A stretch of 64,000 nucleotides of DNA from Phycisphaerae bacterium (GCA_016873295.1 VGXM01000008.1:1-64000); one strand, 5' to 3'; positions 25,295 through 34,440 are shown, counted from the first letter of the stretch. Translations and numbers: made by a program. Notes: generated from the sequence alone by a model not told the origin.

Positions 25295-25912
25295 TCAGCC
25301 CGCCCTGGCGTCCTTGCGGGCCTTGGCGGCGAAGGCGGTGCGCTTGTCCGCGATCCGCCGGCGCGTGCTGGGCTGCCCGCCGATCTCCGGGCCCTCCTCG
25401 GCCCCGACGAACTGCAGGACCACCAGCTCCCCGGCGTCGCCCACGCGGTGCCGCCCCAGCTTGACGATGCGGGTGTACCCGCCCGCCCGGTCCTTGAACC
25501 GCGGCGCCACGTTGTCGAAGATGTGCTTGACCAGCTTGGGGGCCTTGCGCAGCTCGCCGTAGCGGTTCCGCTCCACCTTGTCGCCCGGCGGCACGTCAAA
25601 GAACCGCTCGGCCCGCTCGCGCAGCTTCTGGACCGCCCCCTTCTCCTGGTCGTCGGCGTTCTTGGGCAGGTACAGCCACTCGAACCCGAGGCGGTCGCCC
25701 CCCATCTTGGCGATCACCAGCCGACGCGCGTGCAGGTCGCCGCGCTTGGCCAGCGTCACGATCTTCTCCACCATGGGCTGCACCGCCTTGGCCTTGGGCA
25801 ACGTGGTCACGATCTGACCGTGCTGGAACAGCCCGGCGGCCAGGTTGCGGAGCGTCGACGTCCGATGCGCCGTCGTCCGTCCCAGTCGGTATCCACCCCT
25901 GCGATGACGCAT
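25295..25912 (-). CDS. rplQ: 50S ribosomal protein L17
   Basis: Large-subunit ribosomal protein at the peptide exit region. The N-terminal core is canonical: MRHRRGGYRLGRTTAHR, LRNLAAGLF, IVTTLPKAKAVQP. At 205 residues it is longer than the common form of about 120, because of a mid-region insert around EWLYLPKNADDQEKG and a basic C-terminal tail. The family core resumes with RAGGYTRIVKLG and ELVVLQFV. It is the last gene of the rpoA cluster. Confidence 0.95.
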   Translation of the reverse strand: MRHRRGGYRLGRTTAHRTSTLRNLAAGLFQHGQIVTTLPKAKAVQPMVEKIVTLAKRGDLHARRLVIAKMGGDRLGFEWLYLPKNADDQEKGAVQKLRERAERFFDVPPGDKVERNRYGELRKAPKLVKHIFDNVAPRFKDRAGGYTRIVKLGRHRVGDAGELVVLQFVGAEEGPEIGGQPSTRRRIADKRTAFAAKARKDARAG

Positions 25913-26032
25913 GACATGCTCCTCTCGAAAGCCCGCCCCACGCCGCTGGGCCCCGGGCAGGGCGGGAAGTCTAGTCCTGACAGGCGCTTGGGCGCCGTCC
26001 CGCGCCCGCCGCCCCTCACAACGCCCGATCGA

Positions 26033-27055
26033 TCAGGCGGGGATCTCCGGTCGGCTCACGACGTACCCCTCGGGCAGCGTCATCCCCAGTTCCAGCCCGA
26101 TGTCGGCCAGCTTCTTCCGCACCTCGCGGAGCGAGGTCTTGCCGAACGACCGCAGGCGGAGCAGGTCGGCGTCGGTGAGCGTCACGAGCTGCCCCACCGT
26201 CTCGATCCGGGCGCTCTCCAGGCAGTTGCTCGCCCGCACCGACAGCTCCAGGTCGCCCACCGCCATGCCCAGCTTGCGGAGCAGCTCCTCGTCCACCCCG
26301 GCGGCCCGGGCCGCCTCCTCGCTCACCCGCTCCTCGCCCAGGTCGAAGTACTGCACGAACGGGTTGAGGTGCTTGCGCAGGACCTTGGCGGCCTCGACCA
26401 GGGCCAGGTCCGGCGCCACCGTGCCGTTGGTCCACACCTCCAGCGTCAGCTTGTCGTAGTTGGTCCGCTGCCCGACGCGCGTCTCCTCGATCTTGTAGCG
26501 CACGCGCTGCACGGGCGAGTACAGGGCGTCGACGTGCATCCGCCCGATCTCCTGCTCCTCCTCGCCGTCCTCCATCTCGCCCGCGGTCACGTACCCGCGC
26601 CCCCGCGCGACCTCCAGGTCCATCTCGAACTCCACCGCGTCCGTGAGCGTGCAGATCACCAGGTCCTTGTTCAGGATCGTCACCGACGTGTCCGCCTGGA
26701 TCATGTCCGCCGTGATCTGGCCGGGCCCGCGGGCCGCCAGCTTCATCGTCTTGGGCTCGTCGCTGTCCAGCCGAACGATCAGGCTCTTGACGTTGAGCAC
26801 GATGTCGGTCGCGTCCTCGAGCACGCCCGGCAGGCTGGTGAACTCGTGCGGCGCCCCCTTGATCTTGATCGAACGCACCGCCGCCCCCTCCAGCGAGCTG
26901 AGCAGCACCCGCCGCAGGCTGTTCCCGATGGTCGTCCCGAACCCGCGCTCGAAGGGCTCGATCGTGAACCGCGCGAACGTGCTGCTGCGGTACTTGGGAT
27001 CGGTCGTCACGCGCACGGGCAGTTCGAACCCGCGCCACCGCACTCGAGTGGTCAT
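26033..27055 (-). CDS. rpoA: RNA polymerase alpha subunit
   Basis: 340 residues. The N-terminal assembly domain has FERGFGTTIGNSLRRVLLSS and the loop EFTSLPGVLEDATDI. The C-terminal domain has the DNA/activator-binding helix-hairpin pattern ELSVRASNCLESARI and LLRLRSFGKTSLREV. The start is ATG 27055 (MTTRVRWRGFELP) with GAGG eleven bases upstream; the frame is open 120 bases further up but that part is not conserved. It lies between rpsK and rplQ, with rpsD absent. Confidence 0.96.
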   Translation of the reverse strand: MTTRVRWRGFELPVRVTTDPKYRSSTFARFTIEPFERGFGTTIGNSLRRVLLSSLEGAAVRSIKIKGAPHEFTSLPGVLEDATDIVLNVKSLIVRLDSDEPKTMKLAARGPGQITADMIQADTSVTILNKDLVICTLTDAVEFEMDLEVARGRGYVTAGEMEDGEEEQEIGRMHVDALYSPVQRVRYKIEETRVGQRTNYDKLTLEVWTNGTVAPDLALVEAAKVLRKHLNPFVQYFDLGEERVSEEAARAAGVDEELLRKLGMAVGDLELSVRASNCLESARIETVGQLVTLTDADLLRLRSFGKTSLREVRKKLADIGLELGMTLPEGYVVSRPEIPA

Positions 27056-27208
27056 GGCTGAAGCCTCGTCAGCAGTGTCCCAGGACCCAGCACCGCCCGC
27101 GGCTGGCGGGGACCGTCGCGCCGCTGCTGAACCGGCGCCACGCCCCTTCTTCCCGCGGGAGAAAACCCTCGCCACCGCCGCGGCGTGCCCCGCCCCGGCC
27201 GGGATCGA

Positions 27209-27583
27209 TCAGACGCGCCGGCGCTTGGGGGGTCGGCAGCCGTTGTGCGGCACCGGGGTGTGGTCCTCGATCGCCGTCACCCGCAGCCCCGTCGACACCA
27301 GCCCGTTCACCGCGCTCTCGCGGCCCGAGCCCGAGCCGCGGATCCGAACCTCGATCTCGGACATGCCCAGCTTGCGCACCTTCTGCCCCGCCGACTCGCC
27401 CGCGCGCGTCGCGGCGAAGGGCGTGCTCTTGCGCGCCCCCTTGAACCCGATCGTGCCCGCCGAGTCCCACGCCAGGGTCTCGCCGTTCATGTCCGTGACC
27501 GTCACGATCGTGTTGTTCTGCGTCGCGCGCACGTGCGCGATCCCGCGCACCACGTTCTTCCGGACCTTGCCCTTCTTGGTCAT
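27209..27583 (-). CDS. rpsK: 30S ribosomal protein S11
   Basis: Small-subunit platform protein, 124 residues, near the usual length. It has the typical [20 protein letters not shown] start, [12 protein letters not shown], the [14 protein letters not shown] stretch, and the C-terminal [19 protein letters not shown]. It follows rpsM with a 54-bp gap and precedes rpoA. Confidence 0.97.
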   Translation of the reverse strand: MTKKGKVRKNVVRGIAHVRATQNNTIVTVTDMNGETLAWDSAGTIGFKGARKSTPFAATRAGESAGQKVRKLGMSEIEVRIRGSGSGRESAVNGLVSTGLRVTAIEDHTPVPHNGCRPPKRRRV

Positions 27584-27637
27584 CGATGCTCCTTCGGATC
27601 ACCCGGCCCGCGCGGGGCCGTCCCCGAACCGCCTGGA

Positions 27638-28018
27638 TTACTTGGCCTTCACGCCCTTCTTGCCCGCCACGGTCTTCTTGCGGCCCTTGCGCGTGCGCGA
27701 GTTGGAACGCGTCCGCTGCCCACGCACCGGCAGCCCCTTGCGGTGCCGCTCGCCCCGGTAGGACCGGATGTCCTTGAGCCGCTGGACGTTCTGCGACACC
27801 TGACGCCGCAGCGCGCCCTCCACCAGGTGCGAGGCGTCGATGATCGCGTTGATCTGCGCCAACTGCGTCTCGGAGACCTGGTTGGAACGCGTGTTCGGGT
27901 CCACCTGCGCCTCGGACAGGATGTCCCCCGCCACCTTCGGCCCGATGCCGTGGATGTACTGGAGGGCGTACAGGATCTTCTTCTTGTCGGGGACGTCAAC
28001 ACCGGCGATTCGGGGCAC
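27638..28018 (-). CDS. rpsM: 30S ribosomal protein S13
   Basis: Small-subunit head protein, 126 residues. It opens RIAGVDVPDKKKILYAL, then YIHGIGPKVAGDIL (helix-hairpin-helix), LKDIRSYRGERHRKGLPVRG and the basic tail TRSNSRTRKGRKKTV. Normal in every respect; rpmJ lies just upstream. Confidence 0.97.
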   Translation of the reverse strand: MPRIAGVDVPDKKKILYALQYIHGIGPKVAGDILSEAQVDPNTRSNQVSETQLAQINAIIDASHLVEGALRRQVSQNVQRLKDIRSYRGERHRKGLPVRGQRTRSNSRTRKGRKKTVAGKKGVKAK

Positions 28019-28044
28019 GGACGCGGCTCCTTCTCAGGCGGGGC

Positions 28045-28161
28045 TCAGCCCTGGACCTGCTTGTGCTTGGGCTCGGCCTTGCAGATCACGCGCACCTTGC
28101 CCTTGCGCCTCACGACCTGGCACGACCCGCAAACCCGCTTCACACTCGCCTTGACCTTCAT
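28045..28161 (-). CDS. rpmJ: 50S ribosomal protein L36
   Basis: A 38-residue zinc-ribbon ribosomal protein. [17 protein letters not shown] opens it, and the zinc ligands follow the C-x2-C...C...H form ([15 protein letters not shown]). The start is ATG 28161. It sits between infA and rpsM, its usual position. Confidence 0.95.
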   Translation of the reverse strand: MKVKASVKRVCGSCQVVRRKGKVRVICKAEPKHKQVQG

Positions 28162-28261
28162 GATCCACCACTCCCACGCCGCCCGGGGCGACGCGATCAA
28201 CACCGTCCTGACACCCTCCAACCCAGGGGCCAAGATGATAGGCCGCCCCGCCCAGACCGGC

Positions 28262-28486
28262 TCAATGCCGGAACGTGATCCGGGCCTTGGAGAGGTCGTA
28301 GGGGCTCATCTCCACCGTCACCCGGTCCCCCGGCAGGATCCGGATGTAGTTCATCCGCATCTTCCCCGAGACGTACGCCAGCACTTCCGTCTTCTGCTCG
28401 TTGGGCAACCGCACCCGGAACATCGCGTTCGGCAGCGCCTCGATCACCTCGGCCTCGAACGTGAACTTGTCGTCCTGCTTGGCCAT
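28262..28486 (-). CDS. infA: Translation initiation factor IF-1
   Basis: 74 residues forming an S1/OB fold: [48 protein letters not shown] and [14 protein letters not shown]. The start at 28486 matches the family; the frame is open slightly further upstream. It is the first protein gene of the minus-strand ribosomal cluster, 144 bp downstream of tRNA-Thr. Confidence 0.96.
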   Translation of the reverse strand: MAKQDDKFTFEAEVIEALPNAMFRVRLPNEQKTEVLAYVSGKMRMNYIRILPGDRVTVEMSPYDLSKARITFRH

Positions 28487-28629
28487 ACCGCTCCGCGGCT
28501 GCACCCACACCCCGCCCCCGTCGGATCGACGACCCGATCGGAATCCTATCTCCTACCGAGCGAAAGGATGGGTCGCGGGCAGGGAGTATTCCATCACCGC
28601 CGGTCGGGGTCAACCCTGACCGGCCCAAG

Positions 28630-28701
28630 AGCCGCCTGCGCGATTTGAACGCGCGACCTGCGGTTTACAAAACCGCTGCTCTACCGCTGAGCTAAGGCGG
28701 C
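28630..28701 (-). tRNA. tRNA-Thr (anticodon TGT)
   Basis: Cloverleaf with acceptor GCCGCCT/AGGCGGC, D-arm GCTC...GAGC, anticodon stem GCGGT/ACCGC with loop TTTGTAA, and T-arm GCGCG-TTCAAAT-CGCGC. CCA is not encoded. It is on the same strand as infA. Confidence 0.95.
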
Positions 28702-28749
28702 GACCGGGGACTGTACGCCCGGCGCGGGCCTGGCCAGTACCATCCCCGC

Positions 28750-29952
28750 GTGAGACGAGCCGCCATCGTCGCCGCCGTGCGCACGCCCATCGGAGATTAC
28801 GGGGGCGCGCTGAGCCCGTGCCGACCCGACGACCTGGCGGCCCTGGTCCTCCGCCAGGCCGTGGCGCGGAGCGGCCTCGACCCCGCCCGGATCGACGAGG
28901 TCTACGTCGGGGCGGCCAACCAGTCGGGGGAGGACAACCGCAACGTCGCGCGCATGGCCGCGCTCCTGGCCGGGTTCCCGGTGTCGGCGCCCGGATGCAC
29001 GGTCAACCGCCTGTGCGCGTCGGGGCTGGAGGCGATCAACACCGGGGCCCGCCTGATCGAGTGCGGGCAGGCGGAGGTGGTGGTCGCCGGGGGGGTGGAG
29101 AGCATGAGCCGGGCGCCGTTGGTGATGCCGAAGGCCGAGTCCGCCTTTGCGCGCACGGCCCAGGTGTTCGACACGACCATCGGCTGGCGGATGACCAACC
29201 CGAAGCTGGCGGCGATGCACCCGCCCCTCTCGATGGGTGAGACGGCGGAGAAGGTCGCCCGCGCCTACGGGATCGGACGCGCCGAGCAGGACGCGTTCGC
29301 GCTCGGGAGCCACCGGCGGTGGACCCGGGCCCAGGCCGCGGGGCGCTGGGAGGCGGAGGTGGCGCCGGTGCCCGTCCCGCAGCGCAAGGGGGAGCCGGTG
29401 CTGGTGACGACCGACGAGCACCCGCGCCCGGACTGCGGCGCCGAGGGGCTGGCGAAGCTGCGCCCGGCGTTCGCCACCGACGACGCCGCCACCGTGACCA
29501 GCGGCAACTCCTCGGGCATCAACGACGGGGCGGCGGCGGTCGTGCTCGTCGAGGGCGGGCTGGCGGCGCGGCTGGGGATGGAGCCGCTGGCGTTCATGGG
29601 GCCGGCGGCGACGGCGGGGGTCGATCCCGCGATGATGGGCCTTGGGCCGGTGCCGGCGGTCCGGAAGCTCCTGGCGCGCACGGGGCTGTCGCTGGGCGAC
29701 TTCGACGTGATCGAGCTGAACGAGGCCTTCGCGGTGCAGGTGCTGGCGTGCCTGCGCGACCTGGGGCTGACGCCCGACTCGATCAACCCCAACGGCGGGG
29801 CGATCGCGATGGGGCACCCCCTCGGGTGCACCGGCGCGCGCCTGATCGTGACCATGGCCCACGAACTGGCCCGGACCGGGGCCCGGCGCGGGCTGGTCAC
29901 GCTGTGCGTGGGGGTCGGGCAGGGCGTCGCGACCGTGGTCGAGCGGGCGTAG
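28750..29952 (+). CDS. Thiolase (acetyl-CoA / 3-oxoadipyl-CoA acyltransferase type)
   Basis: Cleaves 3-oxoacyl-CoA with CoA to release acetyl-CoA. The 400-residue protein has the nucleophilic cysteine in NRLCASGLEA near residue 90, the GGVESMSRAP loop, VTSGNSSGINDGAAA, and the C-terminal catalytic NPNGGAIAMGHPLGCTGAR and CVGVGQG. The form is close to PcaF/PaaJ-like thiolases of aromatic degradation but substrate cannot be fixed from sequence. GTG start. It converges with the paaY-like gene and lies at the edge of the aromatic locus. Confidence 0.88.
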   Translation: MRRAAIVAAVRTPIGDYGGALSPCRPDDLAALVLRQAVARSGLDPARIDEVYVGAANQSGEDNRNVARMAALLAGFPVSAPGCTVNRLCASGLEAINTGARLIECGQAEVVVAGGVESMSRAPLVMPKAESAFARTAQVFDTTIGWRMTNPKLAAMHPPLSMGETAEKVARAYGIGRAEQDAFALGSHRRWTRAQAAGRWEAEVAPVPVPQRKGEPVLVTTDEHPRPDCGAEGLAKLRPAFATDDAATVTSGNSSGINDGAAAVVLVEGGLAARLGMEPLAFMGPAATAGVDPAMMGLGPVPAVRKLLARTGLSLGDFDVIELNEAFAVQVLACLRDLGLTPDSINPNGGAIAMGHPLGCTGARLIVTMAHELARTGARRGLVTLCVGVGQGVATVVERA

Positions 29953-29961
29953 GCCCGAACT

Positions 29962-30606
29962 TCAAGATCCAACCCCTCCCCGGCCCTCCCCTGAAGGGGA
30001 GGGGGTGGGGCGCGGTCGCTCGTGGAGGGGAGTGTGGGGGATCTCGGGGAGGGAGGGGCGGTTGGGCTCGGGCGCGGGGAGCGGGTCGACGCGGGTCGCG
30101 GAGCGCAGGTACTGGCGGGCGAGGGACTGGTAGATGCGCGTGCCGTCGACCTTCCAGGCGATCTCGTCGTCGCGGAGGGGTCGGACGACCTTGGCGGGGG
30201 TGCCGGCGACGAGGGTGCGCGGGGGAACGAGGGTGCCGGCCTTGACGAGGGCGTTGGCGGCGACGAAGGCGTACTCGCCGATGCGGGCGTCGTCCATGAC
30301 GAGGGCGTGGATGCCGATCATGGCGCCCTGGTCGACGGTGCAGCCGTGGAGCACGGCCCCGTGCCCGACGTGGGCGTCCTTGCCGATGGTGGTTTCGCGT
30401 CCCGGGAAGCTGTGGACGATGCACAGGTCCTGGAGGTTGCTTCCCGGGAGCATGACGAGGCGCGCGATGTCGCCGCGGAGCACGGCGCCGGGCCCGACGA
30501 AGCAGCCGGCGGAGACGAGCACGTCGCCGATGAGCACGGCCTCGGGGTGGACGTAGGCCCCGGGCTCGACGATGGGGGTCAGCCCTTGGAAGCGGTAGGC
30601 AGGCAT
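29962..30606 (-). CDS. PaaY-like hexapeptide-repeat protein
   Basis: A left-handed beta-helix protein of the gamma-carbonic-anhydrase/PaaY family, 214 residues. Successive hexapeptide turns carry VHPEAVLIGDVLVSAGCFVG, LRGDIARLV, NLQDLCIVHSF, and the metal-site pattern VGHGAVLHGC with GTPAKVVRPL at the end of the helix. PaaY in phenylacetate degradation is a thioesterase that rescues stalled CoA intermediates; a similar housekeeping role fits here. Its start overlaps the 3' end of the molybdenum hydroxylase gene by 28 bases, so the two are probably co-transcribed. The last 15 or so residues are encoded by a palindromic GC-rich element. Confidence 0.85.
   Translation of the reverse strand: MPAYRFQGLTPIVEPGAYVHPEAVLIGDVLVSAGCFVGPGAVLRGDIARLVMLPGSNLQDLCIVHSFPGRETTIGKDAHVGHGAVLHGCTVDQGAMIGIHALVMDDARIGEYAFVAANALVKAGTLVPPRTLVAGTPAKVVRPLRDDEIAWKVDGTRIYQSLARQYLRSATRVDPLPAPEPNRPSLPEIPHTPLHERPRPTPSPSGEGRGGVGS
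29984..30003. repeat. CCCTCCCCT/AGGGGAGGG palindrome
   Basis: A 9-bp inverted repeat with a 2-nt centre, embedded in a longer pyrimidine/purine asymmetric stretch (29973-30010). It lies inside the 3' coding end of the paaY-like gene and between two convergent genes, so it may also act at transcript ends. Confidence 0.7.
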
Positions 30607-33515
30607 GTCGGGCTCCGGTGCCGGGGGGCGGCGGGCGGCGAGCCGTGGAGGGCCGCCAGGATCTTCTCCGGGGTGATGGGGAGGTCTTTGATCCAGACGC
30701 CGGTGGCGTTGGCGATGGCGTGGGCGACGGCGCCGAGGACGGGGAGGGTGGCGCCCTCGCCGATCTCCTTGGCGCCGAAGGGCCCGCGGGGCTCATAGGA
30801 CTCGACGATGCCGCTGAAGATCTCCGGGGCGTCCTTGATGGTCATGATGAGGTAGCCGTGGAGGTTGGGGTTGAGGACGCGGCCCTTGTCGTCGAACTGG
30901 ACGTCCTCGAGGATGGTCTCGCTGGCGCTCATGACGATGGCGCCCTCGACCTGCCCGTGGACCTGCTGGGGGTTGATGGGCGTGCCGCAGTCGTGGTAGT
31001 CGGTGAAGCGTTGGACGCGGACCTTGCCGGTGTCGAGGTCGACGGCGACCTCGCAGGCGGCGGTGCCGAAGGAATAGGCGGGGCTGGTGCCGACGGTGGC
31101 GCCCTTGAAGTCGCCGCCGAGCCCTTCGGGGGGCTTGTAGCACCCGGTGCCGACGAGGGGCCCGTGCTCGTTGAAGTAGCGTCGGGCGGCTTCCTCCCAG
31201 GCGACGCCCTCCGGGGGCCCGCCTTCGACGAAGGCGCGTCCGTGGGCGAAGCGCACGGCCGGGGGGGCGCAGCCCAGCATGGCGGCGGCGTAGGGGCGGA
31301 TCTTGTCGGCGACGGCGGCGCCGGCGGCGGCGACGGCGTTGCCCGCCATGAGCGTGACGCGCGAGGAGTAGGACCCCAGGTCGAGCGGGGCGATGTCGCT
31401 GTCCTGGCTCTTCATGCGCAGGCGCGTGTGGGGGATGCCCATGGCCTCGGCGGCGATCTGCGAGAGGATCGTGTCGCTGCCCTGCCCGATCTCGGCGGCG
31501 CCGATCATGAGGATGGCGGCCATGCCGTCCTCGGTGACGCGGATGACGGCGTTGGCGTGGGGGAAGATCGACTTCTTCTGGAACTTCTCGGGGCCCTTCT
31601 CGTGGGTCATCTGGACCTGGCCGCGGTAGATGCAGTAGCCGGCGCCGGAGACGAACCCGCCGCTGGCGACGCCGATGCCGCGCCCTTTCGGCAGGCGCCC
31701 GTACTTCTCGCGCCACGCCGAGTCGCGTTCCACGGCGTCGAGGGTGGCGAGGAACTCGCACGACCCGATGTCCAGGTCGTTGACGGTGCGGGTGTGGGGG
31801 GTCATGGCGTTGCGGCGGCGGATCTCGATGGGGTCGATGCCGAGGTCGTCGGCCATCATGTTGAGGAGGCACTCGAAGGCGAAGCGAGGCTGGGGCACGC
31901 CGTGACCGCGCATGGCGCCGCACGCGGGCTTGTGCGTCATCACGCGGTAGCCGTTGTAGCGGTAGTTGGGGATCTTGTAGAGGGTGGGGATCATGCTGCC
32001 GGCGTAGTAGGCGGTGGCGACGCCGAAGGAGGAGTAGGCCCCGCCGTCGAGGTGGATCTCGCTGGAGAACGCCGTGATCCTGCCGCCGCGGTCCAGCCCG
32101 AGCTTGAAGCGCATGTGCTGCTTGTGCCGACCGCGGTAGTAGTGGAACATGTCCTCGCGGGAGAAGACGATCCGGACGGGTCGACCGAGGCGGCGGGCGA
32201 GGAGGGCGGCGCAGACCTCGAGGGGGTTGGTCGCCGCCTTCACCCCGAACCCGCCCCCCACGTGCGGGCGGATGACCCGCACCTTCCCCAGGGGGACGTG
32301 GAAGACGTGGGCCATCATGTACTGGACGTAGTGGGGGGCCTGGGTGGCGCTGTGGAGGACGAGCGTGCCGTCGTGGTCCCAGTGCGCGATGGCGGCCTGG
32401 GGCTCCATGGGGCACTGGTAGACGAAGTTGCCCGTGAAGACCTCCTCGCGGACCGCGTGCGAGGCGGCGAAGGCGGCGTCGACGTCCCCGAAATCGTGGG
32501 CGACGTGGGTGTTGACGTTGCGCTCGTAGCGGTCGTGGACGAGCGGCGCGCCGGGCTTGACGGCCTCGAGGGCGTCGAGGACGGCGGGCAGCTCCTCGTA
32601 TTCAACCTCGACCAGGGCGGCGGCCCGCTCGGCGGTCTTCTCGTCGATGGCCGCGACCGCCGCGACCGGGTCACCCACGTGGCGCACCTTGGCGCGTGCG
32701 AGGAGTTCCTCGTCGTAGCGGGCGGGGGACACGCCGTAGGTGTTCTCCGTCACGTCGGCGCCGGTGATGACGTCGAGGACGCCGGGCAGGGCCCGGGCCC
32801 TGGAGGCGTCGATGCGGCGGATGCGCCCGTGCGCGATGGGCGAGAGCACCACCTTGGCGTGGACCATGTCGGGGAGGGACAGGTCGGCGGTGTAGAGCGC
32901 CCTCCCGGTGACCTTGTCGGCGGCGTCGACGCGCGGGACGGAATGCCCGACGCTCGCCAGGCCCGGCCTGGCCGGTGCGTCGCCCCGGGGGGGGCACTGG
33001 CATGGCGTGGGGCGTCCGTCCTCGGCGCTCCGCCGGGCGCAGGTGCCGTCGGGGCGGGCGTTGGCACAGCGTTCGACGGCGCGGAGGATCGCGGTGTAGC
33101 CGGTGCAGCGGCAGAGGTTGCCGGCCAGGGCGTCCTTGACCTGCTCGCGCGTGGCCTCGGGGTGCCGGGCCAGGAGCGCGGCGGCGGAGAGGACCATCCC
33201 GGGCGTGCAGTACCCGCACTGAATGGCCCCTTCCTCCACGAAGGCCCGCTGCAGGCCGGTGAGCGTCCCGCCGCGGGCCAGGCCCTCGATGGTGGTGATG
33301 CGCCGGCCCTCGAGCGTGGCGGCGAGGAGGAGGCAGGCGTTGACCGGCTCGCCGTCGAGCAGGACGGTGCAGGCGCCGCAGTCGCCGACGTCGCAGCCCT
33401 TCTTGGCGCCGGTGAGGCGGAGCCGGTCGCGGAGGACGTCGAGGAGGGTGTCGCCGGGCTCGATCGCGACGGGGCGCGGCTCGTCGTTGACCGTCAGCGT
33501 GCAGGCGATGGTCAT
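30579..33515 (-). CDS. Molybdenum hydroxylase, fused [2Fe-2S] and molybdopterin subunits (HcrC-HcrA-like)
   Basis: A 978-residue xanthine-dehydrogenase-family protein. Residues 1-80 are a ferredoxin-type [2Fe-2S] domain (CDVGDCGACTVLLDG). Residues 80-160 are the second [2Fe-2S] domain (CGYCTPG, CRCTGY). From about 185 the large-subunit domains follow: VGDPVAAVAA, VGGGFGVKA, CGAMRGHG, GQGSDTILSQ, GSYSSRVTLMAGNA and PFGAKEIGEGATLP with the active-site glutamate. The large part resembles HcrA of 4-hydroxybenzoyl-CoA reductase, which removes the para hydroxyl to give benzoyl-CoA, fitting the neighbouring benzoyl-CoA operon. In that enzyme small and large subunits are separate; here they are fused. 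It overlaps the upstream FAD-subunit gene as ATGA. Confidence 0.85.
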   Translation of the reverse strand: MTIACTLTVNDEPRPVAIEPGDTLLDVLRDRLRLTGAKKGCDVGDCGACTVLLDGEPVNACLLLAATLEGRRITTIEGLARGGTLTGLQRAFVEEGAIQCGYCTPGMVLSAAALLARHPEATREQVKDALAGNLCRCTGYTAILRAVERCANARPDGTCARRSAEDGRPTPCQCPPRGDAPARPGLASVGHSVPRVDAADKVTGRALYTADLSLPDMVHAKVVLSPIAHGRIRRIDASRARALPGVLDVITGADVTENTYGVSPARYDEELLARAKVRHVGDPVAAVAAIDEKTAERAAALVEVEYEELPAVLDALEAVKPGAPLVHDRYERNVNTHVAHDFGDVDAAFAASHAVREEVFTGNFVYQCPMEPQAAIAHWDHDGTLVLHSATQAPHYVQYMMAHVFHVPLGKVRVIRPHVGGGFGVKAATNPLEVCAALLARRLGRPVRIVFSREDMFHYYRGRHKQHMRFKLGLDRGGRITAFSSEIHLDGGAYSSFGVATAYYAGSMIPTLYKIPNYRYNGYRVMTHKPACGAMRGHGVPQPRFAFECLLNMMADDLGIDPIEIRRRNAMTPHTRTVNDLDIGSCEFLATLDAVERDSAWREKYGRLPKGRGIGVASGGFVSGAGYCIYRGQVQMTHEKGPEKFQKKSIFPHANAVIRVTEDGMAAILMIGAAEIGQGSDTILSQIAAEAMGIPHTRLRMKSQDSDIAPLDLGSYSSRVTLMAGNAVAAAGAAVADKIRPYAAAMLGCAPPAVRFAHGRAFVEGGPPEGVAWEEAARRYFNEHGPLVGTGCYKPPEGLGGDFKGATVGTSPAYSFGTAACEVAVDLDTGKVRVQRFTDYHDCGTPINPQQVHGQVEGAIVMSASETILEDVQFDDKGRVLNPNLHGYLIMTIKDAPEIFSGIVESYEPRGPFGAKEIGEGATLPVLGAVAHAIANATGVWIKDLPITPEKILAALHGSPPAAPRHRSPTCLPTASKG

Positions 33516-34414
33516 GGGCGGGCCTCCCGCGCCCGTTCAAGGGCCGATCGCATGGCCCGACCCGCGAGCACACGCACCAGTTCGCGCCGGTATTCGGCGC
33601 TGCCGCGGATGTCATTGATGGGGTCGGAGGCGGCGACGGCGCGCCGGGCCGCGTCGGCGATGGCGTCGTCGTCCGACCGCTCGGGCCCGGGGGGGAGTTC
33701 GACCAGGCGCGGCACGGGCGCGACGGCCCCAAGCGCGAGACTGGCGCGGGCGATGCGCCCCGCGTCATCCACCGTGACCGCGGCCGCCACCGACGCCACG
33801 GCGATGGCGTTCCCCTCCCGAAGCGAGAATCGGGCGTAGGCGGCGCCGGTGCGAGTCGGCGGGGGGGGGACGAGGATGGCGGTGAGCAGTTCACCCGGGG
33901 CAAGCAGCGTCTGCCGCGGGCCCGTGAAGAAGGAGACGAGCGGGAGGGTGCGGGTGCCGGAGTCCGAGGCGATCTCGACCCAGGCCCCCAGGACGAGCAG
34001 GACCGGGGGGAGGTCGGCGCAGGGGACGGCGCCGGCGATGTTGCCGCCCACGGTCGCGGTGTGGCGCACCTGCGTGGCCGCCATGTCACGCGTGGCCTCC
34101 CGGAGGGCCGACAGGGAGCCGCGGAGCTCGGGGGAGCGGTCGAGCTGGGCGATCGTGGTGAGGGCGCCGATGCGGAGGGCGCCGGCGAGGTCGCCGTTGG
34201 CGGGGGCGCCGAGGGGCGCGCGCTCCACGCCGCGCAGGTGCGGGACGCGGGCGAGGGAGACGAGGTGGTCGGCGTCGACGCGCCGGGTCTTGAGGTCGAC
34301 GACGAGGTCGGTGCCGCCCGCCAGGGCCCGGGCCCTGGGGCCCAGGCGCCTGAGCGTCGCCGACGCTTCGGCGAGGGACGCCGGGTGGTGGATCGTGACG
34401 TCGGGCAGGTGCAT
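33512..34414 (-). CDS. Molybdenum hydroxylase FAD-binding subunit (HcrB-like)
   Basis: A 300-residue FAD subunit of the CO dehydrogenase/xanthine dehydrogenase medium-chain family. The FAD loops are LAGGTDLVVDLK near residue 30 and ATVGGNIAGAVPCADLPP near 110. The C-terminal domain ends with RGSAEYRRELVRVLAGRA. True 4-hydroxybenzoyl-CoA reductases carry an extra four-cysteine [4Fe-4S] loop just after the second FAD motif; it is absent here, so a classic HCR assignment is weakened. The start ATG 34414 has GGAGG eight bases upstream. It is read just before the fused catalytic gene and after the tetR gene, all on the minus strand. Confidence 0.82.
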   Translation of the reverse strand: MHLPDVTIHHPASLAEASATLRRLGPRARALAGGTDLVVDLKTRRVDADHLVSLARVPHLRGVERAPLGAPANGDLAGALRIGALTTIAQLDRSPELRGSLSALREATRDMAATQVRHTATVGGNIAGAVPCADLPPVLLVLGAWVEIASDSGTRTLPLVSFFTGPRQTLLAPGELLTAILVPPPPTRTGAAYARFSLREGNAIAVASVAAAVTVDDAGRIARASLALGAVAPVPRLVELPPGPERSDDDAIADAARRAVAASDPINDIRGSAEYRRELVRVLAGRAMRSALERAREARP

Positions 34415-34440
34415 GGTCGGTCCTCCGAGTCGAGGGCGGA

